Source: Sphagnum compactum
Taxonomy: Eukaryota; Bryophyta; Sphagnopsida; Sphagnales
Assembly (NCBI GenBank): GCA_965153455.1
Contig: OZ234497.1
Span: 3,596,001-3,660,000 of the forward strand
Direction: 5' to 3'
DNA: 64,000 nt
Shown here one piece after another: positions 12,701 to 25,290 of this stretch. Both the position numbers and the translations under genes were made by a program. Under the pieces are notes generated by a model. That model worked only from the letters and a program-made list of their open reading frames with translations, did not search any database and had not been told where the DNA came from. Every line of letters begins with the position of its first letter. Positions within the stretch are counted from its first letter, which is position 1.

Positions 12701-13250
12701 TTTTCTCTTACTCCTTTGTACATTTTTATAATCTATGGTGTGTTTTTTAATAAAGCTTTGTAGGGTTTTTTTAACACCAAGTGTGAAGGTAACTTTATAG
12801 AGTTGGAATACAAAAACTAAAAATGGGGTGCTAAATGACCTAGATAGCCAAAAATTAATTGTTTCACCATATGATAATCCATATATTTGCCTTTAAAATT
12901 TTTTATGAACCCCTAGTCGTTTTTTTTTGTAGTTTAGGGTCAGTTTCCACATTGACAAAACATATAATAAATAAATATTTTATTTTTATTTTGTTTTTCC
13001 CCCATCATTTGCTATAATATTGTCATATGAGTAATGAAATTATTCAGAGTGCAGCCTCTGATAATTATGATGATTTTCAACATGTGAACTTCATATTTTC
13101 ACAGATTTTCATTTCACTATTTTGAGGATTATTTAATGACGAAACTGACCTTAGGGTAAGGTATTCAATTTTGTGAAATAGGTGGGCCGGCGACCATCCA
13201 CAAGAGGTCTTAACCAAATTTGGCTAAAGGTCATGAGAATTAAAAAAACT

Positions 13251-13455
13251 CAGAATCCTTCTATATTCTTGGCTACCCACTGGAACTTATCATTAAAATC
13301 TGGCGATTTGGATTCTGTTTCCTTCTAAATCTGGCGAATTCGGGTCATATTTTCCATGAAAAAAACCTTTGTATAGGTTTAAATCATATTTTTCAGGTCG
13401 AAGTTTGGCGAAATTTCGCCAAAAAAAAAAGAAAAAGAAAAAGCACTGGCGCAGG
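13251..13455. repeat. Dispersed repeat, copy 1 (partner at 55099-55285)
   Basis: The order of words matches the later copy: a tail of CTTGGCTACC-CACT, then two to three 'aaaatctgg' motifs, AAAAAACCTTTGTA, AGGTCGAA, then an A-rich run and CACTG. The two copies differ by many substitutions and a few indels. This copy lies about 120 bp before the leader of the SUMO-protease gene, so it may sit in its promoter. Confidence 0.6.
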
Positions 13456-13588
13456 TTGGTGCCAGACGCTAGTCTTGTTTTGTTTTTACGTCACAAGAAT
13501 TTTTTTTATTTAATTTAAGTACTGGCAAAACTCCACACCTAGTTTACCTACCTACCCGCGCAGAAGGATCGCACACGAACCTCGTCTG

Positions 13589-13614
13589 GTTCGGTTTTCT
13601 TCGGGAAACCGAAC
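13589..13614 (+). promoter_or_regulatory. 9-bp perfect hairpin in the likely 5' leader or promoter of the SUMO-protease gene
   Basis: GTTCGGTTT at 13589-13597 is followed by an 8-nt loop (TCTTCGGG) and AAACCGAAC at 13606-13614. A short open frame beginning ATGGCG at 13634 (13 codons) follows in good start context. If transcription begins upstream, both would lie in the 5' leader. The role is inferred only. Confidence 0.3.
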
Positions 13615-13833
13615 ACATCGCGAGGTAGTAGCGATGGCGTTAGAAATGGCGGACTGCAAATCTCTTGTTGCTTAAATGCGAACTTCGTGAATCAACCGCG
13701 TTTTTTTGGTTTCTTGTATGCATTTGTTTGTTTTTTTCTGATGCCGGGAAGGATCGGTGCGAGAACAGAACGGCTCTGTTGGTTTAAGGTTTTCAAGGAA
13801 TACACGAAGTAGCAGGAGGAGAAGGAGGAGAAG

Positions 13834-16800
13834 GTGGAGAAGGGAGGTGGAGGACAAGAAGCAGAAGGAGAAAAGGATGCTTCAGACATCATGTGTAACA
13901 ACATCGGTGTTATGAGAAATTTGGAGCCATTTTGTGGAGGATTACAAGAAGAAGAAGAAGAAGAGGAGACGGGCATTATCACGTATGCGTTACGGAGCGG
14001 GAGGAGTTGCAAGCGTCAGGTCTGTTGCACTTCTGAACTCATAATCGAAGTTTTCCGTTTTTTTTCCCCCCTTCCCCTAGGGTATTGTCGAGCGGGGGCA
14101 GATGGCTCTCTGTCTGGTGGTGTCTCATACAGAAGATCCATCTGTGTATGTATGTCTCCGGCTATCTTTCTCGCAGCTCTTTGTTGCTAGGGTTTTGGAT
14201 TGTTGATCGGCAGCTTGAGTGAGTTTTTGTCTGAGAAAATTTTCTGGGCGTGGGACGGGGCATTGGGGATCACGTAGATACTGTTTTTCATTTCCTGCCA
14301 TTAAGAGAGTTTTTCCTTTTTTCTTGCTCGACATCAAGATCGCAAGACCTTATCAATGTGTTGTTTCACCAATTAGCTTCTCAGTCCAAGGGTATGCCGG
14401 AAGTATTGATGAGTGAGCAACGTTGCTTCCAATATTGTGAGCAATCTTTGACACTTTCAGAGGTGGCAATTTCTTGTCTAGGGTTTCAATTTCTGTGGAT
14501 GATGGTGAAGTGGTGCCTTGGTTGATTGCCTTGGTCGGTTTATCACTTGCCAAGGTTGTTCTAAAAAGATGGAGAAGCAGAAAACTACAGTGGACAATAT
14601 GGACTCAGCTCGGCAACATTTTCTTGAGTCAGAAACTGACAGAGAAACTCAGACTGAAGAACTGAGCAACTACTCCGGTGACGAGACCCCACGCATCAAG
14701 CGAAAGCGACGACAAACCCAACCAAGAAACAGTAAACAAAAGCAGCAATGTAAATTGCTTGTGCAACGAGATAGAGGCAGAGGTTGTCAGCATTTTGCCA
14801 GTCTCCAGAGCAAGAAACGATCCAGGAGAAGCAGTCAAAGTAGACAAGTATGCCTTGCAAGCTATCATATACTCTTTTAGTATCAGTTCTTTGTGTAGGG
14901 ATTGCATGGTGATCAAGTGACTTTCCTGGGCATAAAGAGTATAACAACATTGGGGGAAGAGTTTGTGGATTGGCAGAAGGATGGTTCCCTGAGTGATGTT
15001 TTGAACGACATTGCAGATGATGGTGAATGGCTAGAGCAGGAATACATTAGAAATTGTAGCATAACCCTTTCAGGGAACATGTGGTTGGCTTCACAGTTCT
15101 GGCTGCACTACAGCAGATTGATGTTTGATGAAACTGGACATCAACTAATGCTTAGTTTGGTGTATTTCCTTTTGCAGGCAACTCCTTGTAGTGAACTTGA
15201 ACTTGCACCAGATGTTGATTTTGTTGCAGGTAGAGCTCATGCCATGTCTAGTCTTGTTGTCAGCTACCAATCATTGCATTTCCTTGCTTTCATTGCCCAC
15301 TTTTGCTTCAGCTTGTTGAACATTTGATGGGTTTTCAAAAGGTTATTCTCATTGAACATATCTCACTGAAATACCAGAAAGTGTTATTGGGCTTCTGCAA
15401 TTGACATTTAACAGTCAATATGGACACCTGTATAGAGGGCCAGAGAAGGAAACTTTCAAGAGAGCATTAGCTTCACCTAGTACCAAGTTCTGGTTGTGAG
15501 GATACATGTTTAAGAAGGGAAGGTGGCCAAGCTGGATGGCAGGTAGTGATACACATGATGGACGGCAGGCTTGGCGCACTCGATCTCTGTCACGGGACTT
15601 TCAATCAAAAGGTTTTGGTCTCATAGCCTGAGTGAATTGCATATTTGCATATCTTTTTAAGAATAATGCAGAAATCAGAGACATTCAATTTTTTGGGATC
15701 ACCAAGACAATGGGGTTGCTCTTTTATAGGCCATTTTTCACTAGGTTTGTCAAGCTGGAATTCTCACACTATAGATATTCAAGAGTCAGTTAGATGTCTG
15801 CATGGAGCAGCAGAGGAAGCAAGTTGAATGCATTCTATTTATCCAGCTCTGTGTTTTGGGACCTCAGGCATGAATGTTTCAAGAAGTTATCCTAAATGAC
15901 TGAGCTAGATGACAGGTACTGATGCAGATGATGGATGGCAAGCCCACCGCACTCGATCTTTGTCACAAGACTTTTTAAAAGGTTTTGGCCTTCGCTTCAG
16001 CATTAGTTTGATTCAGCTGAGTTACATATATATGTTTTCAGAAAAACAGAGTACAAGCCAGAGGGGGATCTGTTTGAAATCATCAAAATAGATATGTAAG
16101 AGGTTGATCTTCCACACTTAAAGTGAGTTTGGCCTTTGATTTGCTTTTCGTTTGCCTGGAGTGAGTCATGTGCTCTTAAGAAAAATGGAGAAGCTAGAGG
16201 TGTGGAATGTACCAAATCAGCAGAATATTTCTTTGGAATCTGATCTTTCATGGTTTGTAGTTCATCAATTTGGTCAACCTGAACTTTGTTATGAAAGTTT
16301 AGCTATTAGTACGGGGTCCCACAACTGGGCCAAATGGTTTTGAGAGACTCTTTCACACTCTTAACTTGTATGGCCCAGACAGATGGCAATGCAAGTCCTA
16401 AAACTGTCAGCAAGGTTAATACACGAATCCCTGGAAGGGACTCGAAGATCACTGATCTAATGGAAGGGGATCTGCCAGAGCGAAGTGCCTGTGCTCCTTC
16501 ATCCCTCTATCTCGACATGACAGTTCTAGCATCAAAGAGAAGAAAATTCAGGCATTGTGGCTTGCCAAAGGAGCAAGCTGAGTACTTCCAGGGAGAGGGA
16601 CTGGATTGTCAACAGTTTGATTCTTCTATCATGTGCAAACATTGCCAGAAGATCTCTTCCAACCTGCATCATGTTTCAGGAGAAGGTGGTGGTGTCTTGT
16701 TGTGCTCTGCCTGCAGGTGTGAAGTCTTTCTGATGTGCCATTTATGTTTGGTAAAGGTGATGGTCTGAATCATTGTGAGTGAGTCTCATAAGGTTATGAC

Positions 16801-19800
16801 TGCACTCATTGTCATATTTACCTTGAAAGTGTTGTGGAGTTTTCTCCACAATTTCATAGGTACATATGTTGGGTAAAACAAAGGCAAGTGGTCCTGAAGC
16901 CCACCCCTGTGGCAGTTGACATCATGAAGAGGAGTCGGGGGGACATAGGACTTGGTACTTTGCAATCCCTTCAAATGTGCTGATAAGCATGTGCGAAGAA
17001 GGCTGTTGGCACCTCAATTTGTTCCAAGGTGATAGGTGAGAGTCCATGTTGCCTTTAAAATTCTTGTGAGATGTTGCTGCAACAAATGATTGTGTCTGAT
17101 TTTAGGAGGAAGTGGAGTTTTTTGGAGCGATTGAAGTCTGCTGTACCAGCTATTCACCGAGATGCTAAGGTCTGCCTCTTTCTCCCTGCCCCTAAATCCC
17201 AGCCATAAATGCTTGTGCCTTGCTATAAGACAATTGCTTGTCATTGACATGGTCATGTGATCTACATGTGAGTTTGGGTGCATAGACCATGGAGGTTGAA
17301 TGTTTAGGATTGTGTGTGATCTATTTTCCTTGCAGAGACCAAATGCATCACTTGACCAAAATAAAGGAAAAAGAAAATTTGAGGCAGCAGTTGTGGGAGG
17401 GACCCAAGTAAGGAGTCTGAACTTTTACTGCCAATAATTTGATTTAAGGGGTTCAGCCCATATCATAGTTGAGGGACAGTTCCAGTTTGTTGCTTCCAGA
17501 TTCCATGCTTTATCTTGTTCCCTTCCTGTCAAGGATTTGTTGGACATTTTGATCCCAAATGAGTCTGTATCCCAGTTTGCACTTTGAGGTTGCATGTGAG
17601 GTAAAATCTTCTCAATCTTTTCTGGCTACAGGCCACAGCTTTGGAGCTTGAAACCTCTGATGACGAAGAGGATACTCAGATTGGGGGTACAGGCTCCACT
17701 TGTAACCTTTCAGGTTCTGATCAGACCAAACTGCTGCATTCATGCAACACAATTGCCAAAAGGTCAAGTTTTAAATCCTTCTAACATTTCTTTCTTTCTT
17801 TTTTCCATTTTTGCTGGCATTATTAACCAGCTCTTCCAAGAGCATTAAATTCCACACGAAATGCCCTAACAATCTGCATGTATTGCAGTTTCACATATTC
17901 CTTCTCCTTGCAACTTATGGCCACATGCCTGTCTTACATATGGTGTAGTACATGCTCTCCCATATCAGCATCAAACTCATAGCCTGCTAGTACTCATGGC
18001 TGCCTCACAAGTGGGTCAAGGGTCATCACTAGACCCTGTGAGAATTTATCGGTCAAAGCCATGCAGCATAATGAGGGTCATCTGAAATGTGTGGGAACTC
18101 AGGGGATTCAGATTCCTTGTAGGAAGAATGGATAATTTTGTTGTCCAGTTGAAATGGAGGCAGTACCTGTAAGGTGACACTCAGTTAATTAGTTGGCAGA
18201 TCCTACTTCATTCCTATCGTTCAATTTCATATTCTCTTCTTATTTATCTGGTGCTCTGCAATTGCAATTACAGGATGGAGGGCCACAAGGTTGCATATCC
18301 ATCTAGGTACCCTATTGTCTTAGCTCTTCTAAGTTGGTGCATAGTTTGGGGTAGCAGCTTTTTCTACAGTTGATGCAATTCAAACACTCATTTTAGGGAA
18401 GCAGATCATTATCTCCTGTATATAGGTGAATTTAAGACGGTTGCTCGGTCACAACTCCTCACAGTCTTCTTCTTATTATCAGGGATGATCCTGAGGCTGT
18501 GGAGATTGTGCACTCTGATTTACTCCGGTTGGCCCCAGAGGAGTTCTTGAATGATACAGTGATTGACTTCTACATCAAGTATGATGGCAATTCAGTTGTG
18601 GCCTGGTTGTATGATACAATGCCATTATTATGCAGCATTCTCCATAGTGATTGGTTTTGCAGACCTTTTGACCTCAACTGTGTATCAGGTACATACAGAG
18701 GCCTGAAGCTCTGACACTAGAAGACAAGAAACGCTTCCATTTCTTTAACAGCTTTTTCTACAAAAAGTTGAGTGAAGTCATAAGGGGCAAGGTAAACTCC
18801 TCTGTGCTTTCTATGAAGTGCTCCATTCTTTGCAGGACTGGTTGTATCCTAGATCTTTTCTGTTAATCCCTTGATAAGATACATGAGACATTTTGAATAA
18901 CATTCAATCATAGACACATATCTATAACATGTGAGCCTTAAGCACATGAGTGCAAAGATGGAACAATGTCCAATTGTTATGCATATTTTTAAAAATGCAA
19001 TTTTCAATGATAGCATTTTTTGAGTCAGTATGTTTCCGTTAGGGGTTTTTACCTTTTTGAAATCCTTTTTAATCATACTCTGGATGTCTGAACTGTAAGT
19101 TTAGTTGTCACTTTGAAGCAATTTACATCATTATTTGGTGGCTAACATCAAACCTGCGGATTTTATGATCTTGGACTCACCAGAAGAAGAAGGGTGGCGG
19201 GGACTTCTTGAAATTACGGAAGTGGACAAAAGGGATGAATATCTTCGAGAAGGACTACTTATTTGTCCCAATCCACAACTCGTAAACTTTGACTCTTTCT
19301 TGCAAGATTAATAAAGCTTTCCTAAATCTGTTTTATGTCAACTGCGTTCCTTATGCTTGTTTTGAAGAGGGTTGTGCAAAGTGAGTCTTGGCATGCAAGT
19401 TCATAAAGATCTATCTAAAGAGGTTTCTTGTTTTCCTAGCACCTTGTAATTGCAAGGTTATTATGTACCATGTCCAACCTGTTTTAGTGAAATGCAGGTT
19501 GCATTGGAGCCTTGCAATTATTTGCTTTCCTGGGGCTGATGCTGACTTGCAGAGCAGTTCTGAGTGCTGCATTATCCATCTTGATTCTCTAATCACTGGT
19601 GGCCATAAGAGCCAAGGTGTGTTTAACTGTTTACGCAGGTAAGTTCAGGACCTCTCCTTGTCTAGTTTAGTATTTGGTGTAATTTTTTTTATGTCATTTT
19701 GATATCTACATGGTCATCATGAAAGGCAAATATAGACCCTCAATGTGGGTGTTCCAGATAAGTCCATCCAAATTCTTTGTGTGATGATAGGTTGGTTCCT

Positions 19801-22768
19801 GTGTATGCAGTTACCTTGTAGCAGAATGGAAGTACAGAAGAGAGCTCCATAAGGACATTGAGGATTTGTCTGTTAAAACCTTGCCTCTCAAGGCTGAAAG
19901 TATACGAGTTAGGAGAGTTCAGGTAACAGATCCTTCTACAATCTGTAGAGTTCATCTCAGCAAATTTTACCAGTTTTCCAAAGTACAGATAACCATCGAA
20001 ATCTCACCACACCTGTCTAGGCTAGTGTGCATTGGCAACAGGCTGGTGAGATTTGAAATGTGAATTTCAGACGAAGGGTTTGAAGTCAATGGCATTGATG
20101 CTTAAAGGCCTTTCCCCCCAGCTCAACCATTGATGTTTTCCACAAATATAGCAGCATCTAGAGTGCAGTAGACTTGAACCATTGAGGTCACTCAGCATAA
20201 GATAATCTGTGTGCTGCTGTCCAGGTTCCTTTGCAAGACAATGAGTCAGATTGTGGCTTGTTTCTCCTCCACTATATTGAGCTCTTTGTGAAAGATGCCC
20301 CATCAACTTTCAGATTGCGTGATTTGGACAGTAGAGACTTGGTAAGACTCAATTCTCCTAGAGGAGCATTATTGTCTTCCTCCTTGAAGCAATTGTGCAC
20401 ATTCAATTGATCTCAATGATATGTTCAAAATTTTGTGTCTCACCTTCTGCGTAATATTTCAAACCATTTTTTTGATTAATCTTCATTTTTTCATGGGTCC
20501 TCTTTTCAGTTCGGTCGCAGCTGGTTTCCATCAGAAGATGCATCAGGCCTAAGAGCTTCTATTCTACAGCACCTTGAGTCCCTCTTCCAAAAAGAGGCAA
20601 GCCTATCCAGCCATGGCAAACCAGTGGTGCTTGAAACTGTAGGAGAGGATGAGGGCCTCCTCCAGAAACAGGAGACAAGCCCATCTGGTGATAGGGAGTC
20701 CATGGCACCTGAAACCACACAGGAAGACCAAAGGACCATGGGCCTCCGCCCTCCTCTTGCTGACAGGGTCCATGGATCACCAGTGGTGCTTGAAATTGTG
20801 GGAGAGGATGAGAGCCTCTTCCAGAAACAGGAGGCAAGTCCATTTGGTGATAGGGGGTCAATGGCACCTGAAACCACACAGGAAGACCAAATGACAATAG
20901 GCATGGCCTTCCACTCTCCTCTCACTGACAGCATCCATGAATCACGAGTGGTGCTTGAAACTGTAGGAGAGGATGAGAGCCTCCTCCAGAAACAGGAGGC
21001 AAGTCCATCTGGTGACAGGGCGTCAATGGCACCTGAAACCACACAGGAAGACCAAAGGACAACAGCCATGGGCCTCCACCCTCCTCTTGCTGGCAGGGTT
21101 CATGAATCACCAGTGGTGCTTGAAATTGTGGGAGAGGATGAGAGCCTCTTCCAGAAACATGAGGCAAGTTCATCTAGTGATAGGGAGTTGATGGCACCTG
21201 GAACCACACAGAAAGACCCAAGGACAATAGCCATAGGCCTCCACCCTTCTCTCACTGACAGGGTCCATGAATCGCCAGTGATGCTTGAAACTGTAGGAGA
21301 GGATGAGAGCCTCTTTCAGAAACAGGAGGCAAGCTTGTCTGGCGATAGGGAGTCAATGGTACCTGAAACAGCACAGGAAGACCAAAGGGTAACAGCCATG
21401 GGCCTCCACCCTCTTCTCACTGACAGGGTCCATGAATCCCCAGTGGCAATTGAAACTGTAGGAGAGGATGAGAGCCTCTTCCAGAAACAGGAGGCAAGTC
21501 CCTCTGGTGATGGGGAGTTGATGGCACCTGGAACCACACAGGAAGACCCAAGGACAACAGCCATAGGCCTCCACCCTCCTCTCACTGACAGGGTCCATGA
21601 ATCCCCAGTGGTAATTGAAACTGTAATAGAGGACGAAAGCCTATTCCAGAAACAGGAGGCAAGTCCATCTTTTGATAGGGAGTCAATGGCACCTGAATCT
21701 ACACAGGAAGACCCAAGGACAACAGCCATGGGCCTCCACCCTCCTCTCACTGACAGGGTCCATGAATTCCCCGTGGTAATTGAAACTGTAGTAGAGGACG
21801 AAAGCCTCTTCCAGAAACAGGAGGCAAGTTCATCTTTTGATAGGGAGTCAATGGCACCTGAATCTACACAGGAAGACCAAAGGACAACAGCCATGGGCCT
21901 CCACCCTCCTCTCGCTGACAGGGTCCATGAATCCCCAGTGGTGCTTGAAACTGTAGGAGAGGATGAGAGCCTCTTCCAGAAACAGGAGGCAAGTCCATCC
22001 TTTGATAGGGAGTCAATGGCATCTGAAACCACACAGGAAGACCAAAGGATGACAGCCATGGGCCTCCACCCTCCTCTCATTGACAGGGTCCATGAATCAG
22101 TAGTGGTGCTTGAAACTGTAGGAGAGGATGAGAGCCTCTTCCAGAAACAGGAGGCAAGTCCATCTGGTGATTGGGAGTCAATGGCACCTGAAACCACACA
22201 GGAAGACAGAATGACAACAGGCATGGACCTCCACCCTTCTGTCACTGACAGGGTCCATGAAACCCTCTTCCAAAAGCAAGAAGCAGGCCCCTCTGGTGAT
22301 AGGGAGTTATTGGCACCCACAACCATGGGAAGAGACCTGATTACAGAAGTTATGGACCTGCACCCTTGTCCTACTGAAGGAGTGAATGAGTGTCTCTTTC
22401 AAGAACAGGAGGCAGGTTCATCTGGTGATAGCAAGTCCATGGCACCTGAAACTGTAGTAGGAGACCAGATTATAGCAGCCATGGACCTTCACCCTTTTCC
22501 AAGGGATGGAGTTAATGAGTGGCTCTTTCAGAAACAGGAGGCAGGTCTGTCTGGTGATAGCAAGTCAAAGGCACCTGAAACTGTAGTAGATGACCAGAGT
22601 ATAGAAACCATGGACCTTCACCCTGGACCTGCTGATGGGGCCAATGAGTGCCTCTTCCATAAACTGGAGGCAGACCAGTTGGGTGATGCTGACTCAACAG
22701 CACATGAAATCCATGGAGTCCCAAGGATAGCAGCTGTGGAATTCCACCCACCCTCAAGTCAAGATTGA
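13834..22768 (+). CDS. ULP2: ULP2-type SUMO protease (C48 cysteine protease) with a repeat-expanded C-terminus
   Basis: ULP2-class proteases remove SUMO, mainly chains, from nuclear proteins. Eleven exons are resolved with GT-AG borders and consistent phases: 17106-17169, 17336-17407, 17632-17762, 18274-18306, 18483-18578, 18689-18791, 19184-19281, 19498-19638, 19811-19922, 20225-20341, 20510-22768. They give 1074 residues. The domain starts at DDPEAVEIVHSDLLRLAPEE and FLNDTVIDFYIKY, followed by RFHFFNSFFYKKL and RKWTKGMNIF. The catalytic positions are His 19502-19504 (LHWSLAII), Asp 19583-19585 (IHLDS), Gln 20234-20236 and Cys 20252-20254 (ESDCGLFLLHY). The last exon continues from the conserved WFPSEDASGLR into 14 tandem repeats. 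The N-terminal exons (13834-17105) are unresolved; candidates include MEKGGGGQEAEGEKD (13834), a basic KRKRRQTQP stretch (about 14700) and a Cys-rich segment (16629-16750). The catalytic identity is near certain; the start is not. Confidence 0.9.
15531..15993 (+). repeat. About 92-bp direct duplication (15531-15622 and 15904-15993)
   Basis: Both copies start GCTGGATGGC/GCTAGATGAC and share GATGATGGA, CGCACTCGATCT, TGTCAC and AAAAGGTTTTGG in order. They lie in the unresolved 5' half of the SUMO-protease gene, probably in introns, since neither copy is open in a clear shared frame with splice sites. Confidence 0.65.
16629..16750 (+). other. Candidate Cys-rich exon of the SUMO-protease gene
   Basis: An open frame that includes 16334-16768 encodes IMCKHCQK, then GGVLLCSACRCEVF and MCHLC, giving three CxxC pairs. 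One possible donor (CTGCAG before GTGTGA, about 16713) would splice in phase 2 to the exon at 17106 and keep two of the pairs. A later one (TTG before GTAAAG, about 16753) keeps all three but does not match the phase. A zinc-binding fold is possible. I do not know such a finger in plant ULP2 proteins. Confidence 0.3.
20624..22765 (+). repeat. In-frame tandem repeat array: ten ~55-codon units then four ~43-codon units
   Basis: The unit of about 165 bp encodes ETVGEDESLFQKQEAS, a SGDRESMAPETTQED core and GLHPPLTDRVHESP. Units begin near 20624, 20782, 20949 and then about every 165 bp to 22106. The first lacks three residues. The last four (from about 22258) lose the ETVGEDES part and read LFQKQEAG...MDLHP...GVNE. 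There are no stops or shifts over more than 2.1 kb, so the array is probably translated. The unit is acidic, Ser/Pro/Glu-rich and predicted disordered by composition. The word ESLFQK also occurs once just before the array (ESLFQKEASLSS), where the protease domain ends. Confidence 0.95.
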
Positions 22769-24649
22769 TAACCCAGTTAAGGTGTCTTCCCCACCCTCCC
22801 TCCCAAGGAAAATTTGGGTACTCTGTCTCTTGATTGTAGGTCCCCAGATCATTGTTGCTCCAACACCACTACTAATTGATCATATTCAGAAGTTTGTGGA
22901 AGAGGAGCAAAGCATCAGGAGCTAAAAAAATGTAGACTCTATGAGTTGCCTAAGACAATTGTGATTCAGGTGGTACCATACCACATATGGATACATTTTG
23001 AAGAGTAAGTGGACATCACACTTTGAAGGAGTTGACAGCATCACTGAATGAAACTGTCACATGCATACCACTCTTCCACATCAGCCAATTATTGGTACAG
23101 ATCAGGTTATCTTATCAACCCATTTGGGGGCACACGGCAAGGATATATTCTGATTCACAGAAAAAATTGCTCCATTTCTCCCTTGAGGAGCAATGAGCAT
23201 TGAGCTCTTAAACTGAAGGAAATCTTGTTATCACTGAATGCAGCTTTCAAGTTGTGTGGTGGTCACACATCAGTTAGTCACTGTTGGAATGTGCCAATAC
23301 TCTCCAGGAAAGAGTTATTTCCAAAAACGTAAGGCAATTTACCCAGGCCTAGGCCATGTGGCCTTAAAAAGTTTATGATCGGCATCTGGGTCTAGTGTAG
23401 CCTTGAGTCGGTACAACTTGCCAGAGTGTTTGGAGTATGGAGGAAACAAACATGGCGTCATTTTAGGTGCACAATAACATGACCAAGAACACAACAGATT
23501 GGATAGGAAATCTGTTCACAACCTGATGATTCTACATTGCATTACGGGTTATTAGTTTACGGGAAATTTATAACTGAAGTGCTTGTAGGCTACACTTTGA
23601 ATTGTTTTTCTGCACATCATTGTAGCATTGAACACACATTTCCTGATGCACTTGAAAGTTCAAGGTAATGTAAAGGGATACCGGTCTAGAAAAGCTTGAA
23701 AGCTGTGAGAGACTTCTGGGTGGAACACAAACATTATCCCCTGATAAAGGTCCTTTCAGGGCTTCAGTGAAACAGGCAGTTAACAGTTTGTATTATGGAT
23801 AGGGAAGAAATGGTGTTCAAAATGCACAACTGGTAGGTACAATGTGCTTTGCGCGGTACAACACACCATGTTTGTGTAAAAGTGCAACTGAATGCCTGGA
23901 ACTGAAGCTGATGGTTAACCATGGAAAGAGTCATGAAGAATCTTAGTCTGAGGAAAGTGAGCCTGCTTATTAACTTTTCAAAAGCCAACTTTATGACTAA
24001 GTAACTTGATCCTGGTTTTTCTCGCATGTTTTTTCACAGTTTTGGTTTCGATTCCAGATCTATCAAAAGATTAGTTTTGATTAGTTTTAAGGTTGAGTTC
24101 TTGTGCCAGTTCCAACAAAAGGGTGTCAACTTGGGTTCGAGTGATAAGAACTTGAACCTTTGATTTTTATTGAGCCAATTCAATACCCTCACAACACTGA
24201 TACCTACCTAATACAGCAAGGCCAAAGTGAACCAGAATTTGCACAAGTGTAGCGATTAACGGAAAAAGATATCAAATGACTCTCAAAATGTTATCCACAC
24301 TTTGTTCCAAATTGCCTCCCAAAATTGGGCAGTAGGTTTGCTTTCACCTTTTAGGGTTTATGTCACATTAAAATTTCCCAAACCATGGGTCCATGCTCTT
24401 GGTATTGTTGGAAAACCCTGGAAATGCATTGAGGTGGTTTTGTAATGTTTTGATCTACAATACATGAGTTGTTGAGTATTAAATAGTTTTGTGACTGAAT
24501 ATTCAATATTTTTAGACTTAAGATGTGAGAGATATTGAATTTTGAGTAATTTTTGTCATTAAAAATTAATTTTAAATATTTTTTTCACAATTGAGCTCTA
24601 TTGTCAAGGTATTGTTCACACTTGAAACATTTACATAATCCATTAAAAA
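22769..24649. other. Intergenic, 3' side of the SUMO-protease gene
   Basis: It starts with the presumed 3' untranslated region. No other exon or RNA gene is supported, and the composition drifts to AT-rich intergenic sequence. Confidence 0.5.
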
Positions 24650-25290
24650 AGGTCACACTAAGGTTATGGAGAGCATGGATTAACAAGAAATTAACAAGAA
24701 AAACATGGATTCATATGAGATTAATAGGGCAAATACAAAGTTGTAAATATTGATTAGTGAAGAAGCATGTGAGGAGTTAAGGATATGAAAAACATGGATT
24801 AAAATGGAATTGAAAAGAGAAGACTAAAGATGCAAAAATTGATTAATGAGAAAGCATATAAAAAATTAAGGATATGGGAAACATAGATTAACATTGGATT
24901 AGTTTGGGAAACTAATTCAAGGAGATTAATAAGAGAAGCATGAAATTGTGAAGATTGATTAGTGAGAAAAAAAATGTAAGGGGCACAATCTGACAATCAA
25001 ATTCTTGGTGGAAATCATCAACTTTATAATGTGTTAATAACAGCTCACGATGAAGATATAGAAGAAGGGTATGAAACTAGACCCTTTCGAATTTGAGACC
25101 TATCTGAGGAAGGATTAAGGATGAACATGGAATAAGCATGAGATTAATAGGGTTAACATAGAAATGTAAAAATTGATTAATGGGGAAACATTTATTGGAC
25201 TAGGGTCATGGGAGACGTGCATTAACATGTGTTATTGTGACAAGTATGGATTAACATGGATTAGCATGGGAAGTATGGAGTTTTCAAACC
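24650..25290. repeat. Diverged purine-rich repeats (ATGGATTAA / GATTGATTA words)
   Basis: Words such as ACATGGATTAA, GAGATTAATA, AAAATTGATTAATG and GAAGCAT recur every 90-130 bp, with heavy divergence. This looks like an old tandem array. No coding content is seen. Confidence 0.55.

Noticed and set aside
21316-22326. 336-codon open frame on the minus strand across the tandem repeats
   Set aside because: The repeat period is a multiple of three, so any frame open in one unit stays open in all. The plus-strand frame continues the protease exon and the antisense one has no start or splice context.
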